Shown here piece by piece: positions 9,032 through 18,170 of a stretch of 64,000 nt of DNA. The stretch comes from Aureibaculum luteum. Lineage in GTDB: Bacteria > Bacteroidota > Bacteroidia > Flavobacteriales > Flavobacteriaceae. Position 1 is the stretch's first letter, and every line of letters starts with the position of its first letter. The notes under the pieces are model-generated. The model did no database searches. It saw only the letters and a program-made list of their open reading frames with translations, and was not told where the DNA came from. The DNA lies in the NCBI RefSeq assembly GCF_003449015.1, contig NZ_QRGD01000002.1, positions 186,001 to 250,000 of the forward strand. The letters run 5' to 3'. A program made the translations under genes and the position numbers.

Positions 9032-10093
9032 TCAAAAGATTTTGGTAAATGATTTTCCATTAAACTTATAAACGCCACCATCAGCCATACCAAAAAGCAA
9101 ATTGTTCTCTTTGTCCTTATAAATACACCAAATCATTGAGGTTGAAAGCTTGTCATCAATAGTGTAGTTTATCATTGATGTTCCATCATATTTCCAAGCT
9201 CCGGTGTCTCGGTCTCCAAACCAAATATTACCATGACTATCTTCTGCAATAGTAAAAACATGTTCGAGTGTTCCTGCTGGAGAAAGGTCACCATTTCCTG
9301 AACTATTAGCGTGAATTAATCCTTTTTTTTCTGAAAAGTTAATTGTCGATTCCCCGTTGTGCAGTAATACACCAATTCCATTATTTCCTATCCAAATTTG
9401 CCCTTTTGAATCTGCTAGTACACTTCGTATATGCAACTTCTCATTGTATTTAAGTGCCAATTTTCTATTATCAAAATTAGTTATTGAGCTACCATCAAAA
9501 TAGAATAGAGCGGAATAAGTAGCTATCCATACGTTACCATTTTTATCTTTAGAAATGCCTGTTGTTCCATATGAATTATTAGGGTTTTCATTCTTTAGCT
9601 TTGGAATACTTAAATAATTCAAATTTATTCCGTCATAGAGATGTATGCCTTCTTTTTCTCCAGCACTAAACCATAAATTCTCAGCAGTTGCCTTCCATTC
9701 CAATTTTGGGGTGTTAGGTTCAGTTGAAAAGTTTGTAAACGTTACTCCATTATACATACTTATTCCGTTTGCCGTTCTAAACCAAATATTTCTATCAGGA
9801 CCTTCTTGTATAGAACGGATTTGATTATCAGGTAAGCCATCCGTTTGGGTAAAATATTGATAAGCTTTTCCATCATAATAACTGACGCCTTCTTTTTGAC
9901 TTCCAAACCAATAATTTCCTTTACTGTCTTGTAAGATTGCCCGAATTCCAGAAGTGAATTTTAAAGTGTTGGTTTTAAATTGTGTTACAATTTTAGAATT
10001 GCTAATTTCCTTTGGGTGAGATTTTTTTTCAACACAGGCAACGTTCAGTGTTAAAAGGAGCATTATGATAAATAAATTAAATAAGTTGTTCAT
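9032..10093 (-). CDS. Two-component-regulator-type beta-propeller lipoprotein
   Basis: A 353-residue lipoprotein (lipobox LNVAC) made almost entirely of Reg_prop repeats: ILQDSKGNYWFGSQKEGVSYYDG, IQEGPDRNIWFRTANGISMYNG, ISKDKNGNVWIATYSALFYFDG, IAEDSHGNIWFGDRDTGAWKYDG and IYKDKENNLLFGMADGGVYKFNG. These are the periplasmic sensor blades of HTCS regulators, but here there is no membrane helix, kinase or DNA-binding domain. It may be a stand-alone ligand binder or a surface lectin-like protein; this is inference. Monocistronic, with a recurrent leader element 50 bp upstream. Confidence 0.85.
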   Translation of the reverse strand: MNNLFNLFIIMLLLTLNVACVEKKSHPKEISNSKIVTQFKTNTLKFTSGIRAILQDSKGNYWFGSQKEGVSYYDGKAYQYFTQTDGLPDNQIRSIQEGPDRNIWFRTANGISMYNGVTFTNFSTEPNTPKLEWKATAENLWFSAGEKEGIHLYDGINLNYLSIPKLKNENPNNSYGTTGISKDKNGNVWIATYSALFYFDGSSITNFDNRKLALKYNEKLHIRSVLADSKGQIWIGNNGIGVLLHNGESTINFSEKKGLIHANSSGNGDLSPAGTLEHVFTIAEDSHGNIWFGDRDTGAWKYDGTSMINYTIDDKLSTSMIWCIYKDKENNLLFGMADGGVYKFNGKSFTKIF

Positions 10094-10141
10094 TTAGATT
10101 ATCTGATATGACTCGACTTGAAATATGGTTTGCAATAAAGG

Positions 10142-10215
10142 GATATATGTACCCTTACATATATCTATATTAGAGATTATCAAATATAAGAAATATAATT
10201 ACTTGTAGTTTATGA
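10142..10215 (-). promoter_or_regulatory. Recurrent promoter/leader element, copy C
   Basis: Most complete copy. It has the inverted repeat ATATGTA-CCCT-TACATAT, the minus-strand -7 box TATATTTG (plus CAAATATA, 10181-10188) and the plus-strand block AATTACTTGTAGTTTATG. Lies about 50 bp upstream of the propeller lipoprotein start. Confidence 0.6.
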
Positions 10216-10303
10216 CTTATTTTAACTTTAGGTAATCCGTTGAAGATTAATGAATTTTACTTTTGAGGGATTTATCATTTCAGATTTTTCTTGATAGTAG
10301 TTT

Positions 10304-11608
10304 TTACTTCCTTTTGTATGTTGAATTTGTAGTTGTTCCGTCTGGGTTTATAAATTCGTAATTATAATTCCCGTTGTTATCCCAACTATAATTTATGGTA
10401 TAAATTGATGATTTAACTTCATATTTTAAGCTATATTGGTTAGGTTTCGGATTCTTAAAATCGATAATTTTGGCATCACGTAGCGGTCTTAAATCAGGTC
10501 GCACTCCTCTTGTTTTAGCTTGTGGCATTATTTCATTTTCTGGTGCTTTAGTTCTTGGATTTATTTCAACTTTCCCTTTCATGGCAGCAATGAGATACGG
10601 ATATTCCTTAACTGCGTGATATTGATAGGTACTGTCAGAAGTAAAACGCCCAAGATTTTCGTCTAAAGGCTCATTCGTTTCACCGTAAACTGGAAAACCA
10701 TCTAAAGCATAGGCTATCGGTTTGTCATTACCGACTTTAGATTGTAAGTGTGCAGGTGGTAAATGATAATGATAGTCATCAGCTCTTCCACAATGTCCGC
10801 CCCATTTGTCTAATTCTCCAATGGCGTTTGCATCTTCACCACGATTGTTTAACGGATTAAAAATGGGTATTCCATTCGCAGAAATAGCAATGGCTCCTTT
10901 CATAAAATTGTCTTTTGTTGATAGCGGATTTTCAGCCAATTCGGGGTGTAAAGGAATTGCCCAAGCATTAGTACCTGAATAATCGTGATTAATAGGGACT
11001 TGTTGTTGCCAATTGGTTATACCTGTCATCATTTCGTGTTCAGGTATTCCATCTGATTCTATGTAAAAATATTTGTTATCGACACGTGTAGTCACTTTGT
11101 CAAAAACTCCAAAAATAGATTCTAAATAGGAAACATCATTTTTTGCCATTTTTATACCTTTTGAGGAACTATTGGTTTTGCAACCCATAATAACAACAGC
11201 AAATCCTATAAAACTAAAAGCTAAAATTATAGACTTGTTCTTTTTCCTAAACATACAGAATGAAAATAGTAATAGGGTAACACCAACATAAATTAAAATT
11301 TTAGAATAGTTGATTGAATATAGTTCATGCTCTGTTTGTAAAGTATTTTTATCGCTAATCCAATTTGCCTTATTCAAAATATATTGTTGTTCTTTACTTG
11401 TGAAGTCTGAAATATTGAAGGCCTCAACTTGGTGTTTATCATTCATTAGATAAACCGTTTCGTCAATTTTTTCAATAAAATCAGCATTTAAGTTCATTTC
11501 ACTATTCAAAAAATGCCAAACTTTTGTGGACGAACCGTGTCCACCCTCGTGAGCAGAAACGTGAAAGGATAAAAACAGAATTATTACTATGAATACTACC
11601 TTTTTCAT
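10304..11608 (-). CDS. YHYH-domain membrane-anchored protein
   Basis: 434 residues: a signal peptide (HVSAHEGGHG follows it), a soluble segment, two close hydrophobic helices around residues 103-144 ending in VVIMGCK, then a YHYH domain from about 155 to 400. The family motif is visible as GGHCGRADDYHYHLPP, with IPIFNPLNNRG before and YALDGFPVYGE after. YHYH proteins are secreted or periplasmic and of unknown activity. The His-rich motif suggests metal binding. The internal VIMGC looks like a buried lipobox, so the gene may be a fusion of a membrane gene with a YHYH lipoprotein gene. Its ATG overlaps the stop of the PEBP gene (TAATG), implying translational coupling. Confidence 0.82.
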   Translation of the reverse strand: MKKVVFIVIILFLSFHVSAHEGGHGSSTKVWHFLNSEMNLNADFIEKIDETVYLMNDKHQVEAFNISDFTSKEQQYILNKANWISDKNTLQTEHELYSINYSKILIYVGVTLLLFSFCMFRKKNKSIILAFSFIGFAVVIMGCKTNSSSKGIKMAKNDVSYLESIFGVFDKVTTRVDNKYFYIESDGIPEHEMMTGITNWQQQVPINHDYSGTNAWAIPLHPELAENPLSTKDNFMKGAIAISANGIPIFNPLNNRGEDANAIGELDKWGGHCGRADDYHYHLPPAHLQSKVGNDKPIAYALDGFPVYGETNEPLDENLGRFTSDSTYQYHAVKEYPYLIAAMKGKVEINPRTKAPENEIMPQAKTRGVRPDLRPLRDAKIIDFKNPKPNQYSLKYEVKSSIYTINYSWDNNGNYNYEFINPDGTTTNSTYKRK

Positions 11609-12210
11609 TAATTAGAATCTATAAAAGTTAAAGTTGTTATGTCAATGATGTTATCATCAGAAATGGCTTTCATAAAAGTATTTAAATCAACATCAAGAGA
11701 ATTAGATTTAGGAAGTGATTTTGGGGTTTCCGACAATGCAAATAAAGCAATGGTATACTTATGTTTTCCAGGTCCACGAGAACAAGGTGAGGTATAAGAA
11801 ATGGCGGTTCCATCTTTATTTGATCCCATAAACCAATTGGGATTGTTCGCCATTTTATAAGGAATTTCTGAATCAGAAGGGTTGATACCCCATAAAAGTA
11901 AGTAGGAGTTTATTTCTGATTTATCATCCTTTTTTGGGTAGTGATACATTACGATAGCTAAAGATTTTGTGCCTTCCGGTACATTAGACCAAGATAGTGG
12001 GATAGAATTTTCTACATCGGCTACTTTTTCTTCACATTTAAAAGCATCCAATAATTTTCCATTAGCTATCGCTTTACTATTCAATTTAAAATCTGCGTTG
12101 ATGGTTTTAAAATCATCAAATCTGTAAAGTGAAGCTTCTTTGTTATGGGTACAAGAATTCCCCAAAAATAAAAGCATCATTGTAATAAGGAATAGTAGAC
12201 TGTTTTTCAT
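11608..12210 (-). CDS. YbhB/YbcL-type PEBP (Raf kinase inhibitor-like) lipoprotein
   Basis: 200 residues with a lipobox (LGNSC, about residue 19). The phosphatidylethanolamine-binding-like fold is indicated by SIPLSWSNVPEGTKSLAIVMYH, the conserved Trp/Gly region PNWFMGSN, and SPCSRGPGKHKYTIALFAL, matching the GPxHRYxxxxFAL signature. YbhB/YbcL proteins bind anionic ligands in a small pocket; no enzyme activity is established. Middle gene of a three-gene operon (hypothetical lipoprotein, PEBP, YHYH). YHYH and PEBP genes as neighbours suggest a joint periplasmic role, which is inference. Confidence 0.88.
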   Translation of the reverse strand: MKNSLLFLITMMLLFLGNSCTHNKEASLYRFDDFKTINADFKLNSKAIANGKLLDAFKCEEKVADVENSIPLSWSNVPEGTKSLAIVMYHYPKKDDKSEINSYLLLWGINPSDSEIPYKMANNPNWFMGSNKDGTAISYTSPCSRGPGKHKYTIALFALSETPKSLPKSNSLDVDLNTFMKAISDDNIIDITTLTFIDSN

Positions 12211-12238
12211 TTTGTAATTATTAATTTTTGTTGCTAGA

Positions 12239-13249
12239 TTATTTAACGGTATAGCGTACTAAAACTTCATTATCTAAAACAACATTGGTAGACCAAATAA
12301 ATTCGGCATCATTTTCAGCATCGTCAAAAATAGAAGTAAAGTTAGTGTACGAAGGTTTATTATCTACCCCAATGGTTTTGTTTGTATAGGTGGTTGCATT
12401 TGGCCAAATAGAATCATCAAAATCAGTCTTCATCCAATCATTAGGGATTTCCCAATGCAAAGCATAGAAAGCAGTTCCATCTTGACCTCCATTGGTGTCA
12501 CAGTTTTTAGAATATCTATAATTACCATCTTCTGATACGCAACTTAAGTCCGTTATCGGTGCAGTGTAAAAAGTCTGTGCTTTCCAATTTTCATTAGTTG
12601 TTGCTATACTATTATTTTGTTCATCTTTAATTATGGCTACCATTCCGCCATCCCCAGCGTGAAAAGATTTACCTCTATTGGCTTCACAACCTACCCCAAG
12701 ATGTTCTTCCCAATCCACCAATTTCATAGCGATGGTAAATGGTTTTTGAACTTTAAACTTTACAATACTAGAATTAAACGCTGTAAAAGGAACGTTGTCT
12801 TTACCAACAGCGATACCATTAACATACATTTCAAAATAGTTGTCAGCAAAGATATAGGCTGTAAAAAGCTCACCTTCTTTGTCAATTTCTACGATGTTGG
12901 AATCATCAAAATGGGATAGAGCTTCTTTTACCGTTGCATAATTATTTCCTTCACAGGAATTAAACAAATCAGCAGAAAATGGAAAATCAGTATTTGTATA
13001 ATTGGTTTGTGCGGGTACCGTCCATTTTTTACCATCTGATGAAGTAATTTCTCCAACATCAGTCTTTCGTCCACGTTCACAAGAATAAATATCTTCAGTA
13101 ATAGTGGTAGCTATACCTTTTGTAATACTGGCAGTACCAGTATAGTTTGTAGTTTCCGTACTACTTGTAAGTTCTTTTGATTTCGATTTATTTTTTGCAC
13201 AACTAACGATTAATAAGGCAACAATTAGTAAATTAAGTATGATCTTCAT
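12239..13249 (-). CDS. Hypothetical lipoprotein, probable jelly-roll fold
   Basis: A 336-residue lipoprotein (LLIVSCAKNK, Cys17). It has Cys-rich stretches (CERGRKTDVG, SCEGNNYATV, LSCVSEDGNYRYSKNC) and beta-rich segments like those of galactose-binding-type jelly rolls: YFEMYVNGIAVGKD, NENWKAQTFYTAPI and DFDDSIWPNATTY. I do not recognise a named family. It is the promoter-proximal gene of the operon with the PEBP (28 bp downstream) and YHYH genes, and has a recurrent leader element upstream. A carbohydrate- or metal-binding surface role is possible but unproven. Confidence 0.8.
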   Translation of the reverse strand: MKIILNLLIVALLIVSCAKNKSKSKELTSSTETTNYTGTASITKGIATTITEDIYSCERGRKTDVGEITSSDGKKWTVPAQTNYTNTDFPFSADLFNSCEGNNYATVKEALSHFDDSNIVEIDKEGELFTAYIFADNYFEMYVNGIAVGKDNVPFTAFNSSIVKFKVQKPFTIAMKLVDWEEHLGVGCEANRGKSFHAGDGGMVAIIKDEQNNSIATTNENWKAQTFYTAPITDLSCVSEDGNYRYSKNCDTNGGQDGTAFYALHWEIPNDWMKTDFDDSIWPNATTYTNKTIGVDNKPSYTNFTSIFDDAENDAEFIWSTNVVLDNEVLVRYTVK

Positions 13250-13284
13250 TGTTTGTATGTTTTTATATTACCACGAAGATAGAA

Positions 13285-13336
13285 AGTATATACCATTACA
13301 TATATCTATTCTATTTTTTAACAAAGATAAGAAGGA
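13285..13336 (-). promoter_or_regulatory. Recurrent promoter/leader element, copy G (short form)
   Basis: Has the plus-strand ACCATTACATATATCTATTCTAT part and a variant -7 box (plus CAAAGATA, 13322-13329, i.e. TATCTTTG on the minus strand). The distal AGTTACTTGTAG block is not recognisable here. Positioned 36 bp before the lipoprotein/PEBP/YHYH operon. Confidence 0.45.
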
Positions 13337-13396
13337 AGTTTTTTATATTACTACGATACCGGTTACTAGTTTTATTTCATATTGGCTAATCACATT

Positions 13397-15292
13397 TTAT
13401 AACTCTTTACTATTCCATATTTTTAAGGAGCCATTTTCCATATTTATAGTTGAAAATGGTCCTGCAACTGGATTGTCATTTGAGCGATTGATTCCGAAAT
13501 AATCTACATTAAAAATTATTTCAGAACCGTTAGGGTGGTCAAAAACGGTCTTTACAATTTTTGTTACCCCTAATGTTTGGGTCGAAATTAGTTCAACTCT
13601 ATGTTCTAAAAAGGCTTTATTTACAGAAAATTGAAGATATACATCCCCTTCCTTTTCCAATAATTTCACGGTGGGATTGTAATTTAAATGGACCTCATTA
13701 TGTGAATCGTTTATAGTTGATTCCTTTTGATTAAAGTAAACATTTCCATAAAGCCAAGACGGTAATTCAGCAGACTCATAAGCACTACTCAAACCATTAG
13801 AGTCAGCCGTGGTAAATATATTATTATAAAATCGATCATCACCTCCATGAATTGTAGTTAAACCTGCCATATCAATGGAATGTGGTAAAAAATAGGGCGT
13901 AAAACGATTTTTATCAGATACTAATTTAACATTACCAGTTATTAAATTATGAATATAAGCTCCTCCTTGCGACCAATTTACTATTGCTGTTTCGGATAGT
14001 AAAATATTGTTATCTACAATATAAGGGCCATGACTCACTTCGATTAGAAGATCGTCCATGTCATTACGATATAATAAGTTGCTGCTTACACGTGCACCTT
14101 GTACCATCCAGTCTAACCAAATGCCGCGACCCGCATCATGAATTCTGTTATTTTTTATAGTAACGTCTACGGGAGCATGAAGTTTAATTCCGGCCATCTC
14201 ATAACCTTTAAATTGACGCTTGGTATAAATATTATAAATATGATTATTTTCAATAGTACTAAAAACGGCTCCCATACTACCGCATATAGCGGTTTGCTCA
14301 CAATTATAAATCGTATTATTTCTAACGATATGAGTACCTACATGTTCTTTATTCCAATTATTTCTAAGTACATTAAATACGACTTCAATGTAATGTATAT
14401 TGCCGTCTCTATTTATGTTTTCGGCATCTGCCGTCCAAGTATTATGTCCGGTACCACGTTCTTTACCAAGCGTAATTCCGTTGGTTTTTGAGTCACTTAT
14501 TACATTATTTTCAATAATCCACCCTTTGTTCCAATGGGTTGAAATCATGCCGACTTGTTCAGCAGTTGGTGCAGCCCATTGTGTGGCAGCTTGACTAAAA
14601 TGAAACCCTTTGATTGTTATATAATTGAGACCTGGCTTTTCAGGATAAAAACATGTTTTTCGGGTACTTATTTCGACCAATTCTTTGTTTGGATTGTACT
14701 TTTGAAAATTGACCCAAATGGTGGTATGTGTTGCGTTGCTTTCACAATACCAAGTATAGGTTGAACCTATGGGATCTGAACTGTTATTTATAGCCACTGG
14801 ATGCCGTACTTTTTCAATAGTTTCTTTCTCATAAAGAGATTTTCCATTAATAAATACCTCTCCGGTATGATGTATACGATCATTATCAATAAACCAATCT
14901 CCATGAATTAATTCCTGATAGGGATTATAATTACCAAAGAAAGTATTAGGTATAATCACTTTCCAAACCCCATTTTTTTCCTTTCGCCAACCTGTGATTA
15001 CTTCAGACCCCTTAATTTCAACTCTTTCTCCAGGGGCTGCCCGATAAACAATCCTTTTGAGATCGGACGTTCCACCTTGTAACGGTTTCACCCATTCTCG
15101 ATAAGTTCCTGCATGAACAGTAATGGTGTCACCAGGAAAAGCAAACTTTACGGCCTGGTTAATAGTTAAAAATGGACTTTGCAAAGAGCCACTATTTAAA
15201 TCATTACCTTGCTTTGATACGTGATATTCTTTCGCTGACAGGTTTGTAGTTATAAATATAAACAAAACGATAAGTACAATTTTATTCTTCAT
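13397..15292 (-). CDS. GH120-family beta-xylosidase-like beta-helix protein
   Basis: 631 residues with a signal peptide (LIVLFIFITTNLSA). It shows strong colinear resemblance to GH120 beta-xylosidase (XylC type): YREWVKP near 64-70, NTFFGNYNPYQE, GDWF, CFYPEKPGLNYITIKGF, ATQWAAPTAEQ, GGDDRFYNNIF. The expected catalytic pair is present: Glu365 in GYEMAGIKLHA and Asp394 in GIWLDW. The central part is a right-handed parallel beta-helix. It probably releases xylose or a related sugar from oligosaccharides in the periplasm. It lies downstream of the broken GH20 gene on the same strand (about 100 bp) and may be its operon partner. Confidence 0.85.
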   Translation of the reverse strand: MKNKIVLIVLFIFITTNLSAKEYHVSKQGNDLNSGSLQSPFLTINQAVKFAFPGDTITVHAGTYREWVKPLQGGTSDLKRIVYRAAPGERVEIKGSEVITGWRKEKNGVWKVIIPNTFFGNYNPYQELIHGDWFIDNDRIHHTGEVFINGKSLYEKETIEKVRHPVAINNSSDPIGSTYTWYCESNATHTTIWVNFQKYNPNKELVEISTRKTCFYPEKPGLNYITIKGFHFSQAATQWAAPTAEQVGMISTHWNKGWIIENNVISDSKTNGITLGKERGTGHNTWTADAENINRDGNIHYIEVVFNVLRNNWNKEHVGTHIVRNNTIYNCEQTAICGSMGAVFSTIENNHIYNIYTKRQFKGYEMAGIKLHAPVDVTIKNNRIHDAGRGIWLDWMVQGARVSSNLLYRNDMDDLLIEVSHGPYIVDNNILLSETAIVNWSQGGAYIHNLITGNVKLVSDKNRFTPYFLPHSIDMAGLTTIHGGDDRFYNNIFTTADSNGLSSAYESAELPSWLYGNVYFNQKESTINDSHNEVHLNYNPTVKLLEKEGDVYLQFSVNKAFLEHRVELISTQTLGVTKIVKTVFDHPNGSEIIFNVDYFGINRSNDNPVAGPFSTINMENGSLKIWNSKEL

Positions 15293-15393
15293 CTTTTTAG
15301 CTTACGTGTTAAATTATTATCCTTAGTCTTTAGAAATATTTTTATTAAAATCCTTAGTAATTTATAGTGTTATAGACGCAAAAGGAATCCTTT

Positions 15394-17772
15394 TTAATGA
15401 ACTAATAGCTCATCTACAAATAGCCAAGCACCAGCATCATTAGGAGCTTTTTTTAAATTGGTTGCAATTACTTTTACATAACGTGTATTGGTTTCTTTGA
15501 ATTTAATTTTAAAGTTAATTATATCTTTCTTAGTTCTAATATTAAATTTACGTTCTACTTTTCCAATTTCTTCATAGGTAGTGCCATCATCAGAAATAGA
15601 AACTGTTACAGCTGTGGGAAAATAAATTCCTGATTCTAAATTTTGCAAAGTACCTATACTTACTTCTTTAATAGGTTGTGGCTTTTCTAAATCGATAACC
15701 ACCTCCATATCTTCTTCTAACCAACCTTGCCAATGTCCATCTCCAAAGTTTTTTGAACCTCTAATTCCGTTTGCCATGCTTAAAGGACCATCACCTTGAT
15801 AGTCTTTACTATAAGTAGATTTAAATGTTAAGGCTTTACCAAAAGCTTTATGGATATTTATAGTATCTATATAACTTTTACCAATAGGTTTATCATGTTT
15901 AAATAAAGAAGCCTTTAAAATTGTTGTTTCTGAAAAATCAAGAGCATCTGTATATTTTATAGCTTTGTTGTCAATATTTTTATCACCTAAAACATATCGA
16001 ATATCGGGATTAGGAAATTCATTTTCTAAAGATATGTTTATTGACTTATCTTTTAAGTTTGTAGTTAAAGTAGAGGTCACTAAGTAAGCACTTTTTGCAT
16101 AATTAATTCCCAAATAATCATAACGCTCAAATTGAGATTCTAATCTTTTAGTAAAGCTCTCCCAACTTCTAGATTCTTTTGTACTCCATAGTACTTCAGA
16201 GAGAGCAGCAAGTCTTGGAAACGTCATATAGTCTGTCTCCTCATTGGTTGTTATATATTCAGACCATAAATTGCCTTGAGCTCCTAAAACATGGTTTGCT
16301 TGGGCTTCAGTCATTCCTTTTACAATCGGGTCAAATTCATAAACTTTGCTTAATGGCGTAAATGCATTAAAGGCTAAGGGCTCTTCACTTCTTGGTCCTT
16401 GATATTGATTAAAGTAGCAATGAGAAGCCGGTGTCATAATTACATCATGACCTTGTTCCGTGGCAGCTAGTCCGCCTTTTGTACCTCTCCAACTCATTAC
16501 GGTAGCCTCAGGTGCTAATCCACCTTCTAAAATTTCATCCCATCCTATTATTTTTCTTCCTTTAGAATTAATATACTTTTCAATACGTTTTACAAAATAA
16601 CTTTGTAATTCATGTACATCTTTTAAGCCTTCATTTTTCATTCGTTTTTTACAGTTTGGGCAAACCTCCCAATGCCGTTTTATGGCTTCATCACCCCCAA
16701 TATGAATATATTTAGATGGAAATAACGGTATAATTTCATCGAGCACGTCTTCTAAGAATAAAAACACCTCCTCTTAACCAGCACAATAAATATCCTCATA
16801 AATACCCCATGATTCTTGAACAATTTTTAGTTGTCCATTCGCTTGTTGTTTTTTTGACGTTATAGACATCATGTTATGATGAACATTTGTGGGTTCTTCA
16901 GGAAAACAACTTAAATAGGGATAAGCTGCAATTGCCGCACTACTGTGACCCGGTAGTTCTATTTCAGGGATAACAGTGATGTTACGTTTTGAGGCATAGG
17001 CCACAATATCTTTTATTTCTTCTTGTGTAAAAAAACCTCCATACACTTTATTGTCATTTTCATTTCCTGGGTAATAACCTTTTATGGTTCCGTTTCTATA
17101 GGCACCAACTTCGGTCAACTTTGGGTATTTCTTTATTTCTATTCGCCAGCCTTGATCATCTACTAAATGTAGGTGCAACACATTCATTTTATGCATGTCT
17201 AAGCGATCTATAGTTTGTTTCACAAAGTCGATGTCATAAAAATGACGAGACACATCTAACATAAAACCTCTATGTTTAAAACGAGGTTGGTCTTTAATAA
17301 TTAAGGCAGGTATCATCCAGTTAGTCGTTTGAGACAAACGAGTACTTTCAATAGCGGTTGGTAATAGTTGGCGTAAGGTTTCTAAGCCATATAAAAAACC
17401 AGCATTATCTTTTGCTGTTATGATGATATTTTTAGGACTAGCAATGAATTCGTAGGCTTCGTTTTCAAATTTTTCATCTCTTATCAATTGGATAAAATTC
17501 TTATTTGGAGCCGTTGTAACTATTTCTATTTTAAGACCTGCAGCATTTTCTAATGTGTAAATTAGTCCCTTAGCTATTTCTTTTAATCCTTCGTCTGAAA
17601 CTATAAATTTCGTGTCGCTAGAAAATTGAAAAACACCTTTAGTAAGAGCTAATTCTAATGGTTGCGGAATAATATTGATATCATTTCGTGTAAATATTTT
17701 TTGTGCATTTTTAGTACAAGAACTTATAATTACAAGTAAAATGACTGCAATAAGTGGAGATGCTTTTTTCAT
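15394..17772 (-). pseudogene. GH20 beta-N-acetylhexosaminidase split by one in-frame TAA
   Basis: From ATG at 17772 the frame encodes a lipoprotein signal (VIISSC), the GH20 N-terminal domain and the start of the TIM barrel (GFMLDVSRHFY, HLVDDQGWRIEIKKYP, PEIELPGHSSAAIAAYPYL). It stops at TAA 16774-16776 after IYCAG. The same frame continues without any shift as EEVFLFLEDVLDEI, the catalytic Asp-Glu pair in HIGGDE (361-362 counting through), and on to a C-terminal F5/8-type carbohydrate-binding region ending at 15394. The family usually reads CAG-N/K-E-x-VF here, so one substitution created the stop. Without readthrough the product lacks its catalytic residues. Total about 791 residues if read through. 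Confidence 0.88.
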
Positions 17773-18170
17773 GGTTAAGTTTTTACACAGGAGCTTTTAT
17801 AAGGTACAATATATAACTTTATTACGTATTAAATGTTTTAAACACACTTAAAAATAAACTTCTTTGTTAAATTGAGAAAATTGAAACGTTAAAGCTTCCA
17901 AAGAGAGTAGGGGAGATTAACTTTAACTGCCATGTTATTCCTTTTTTATAATACTAAGATGACAGTGTTTATAATTCACTGATATTCTTAAGTGTAGTGG
18001 TATTACGATTTAGATTTAGGCTTTGTTCTTGTTAAATGGATAAATGATCCGTGTTGCTAATTCTAAAAATAGGAAGTGAAAAACGTACAATATTACCCCT
18101 AAAAAAGGACTCAATTACTCGATTATACAATTACTTTTGTTAAGAACAATATTAGTTAACCCATTTGGAT
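17773..18170. other. Intergenic region between divergent GH20 and beta-helix genes
   Basis: About 400 bp, AT-rich. Divergent promoters for the GH20/GH120 unit (minus) and the beta-helix gene (plus) must lie here. I see no coding sequence and no convincing TTTG/TAnnTTTG pair with correct spacing. Confidence 0.5.
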
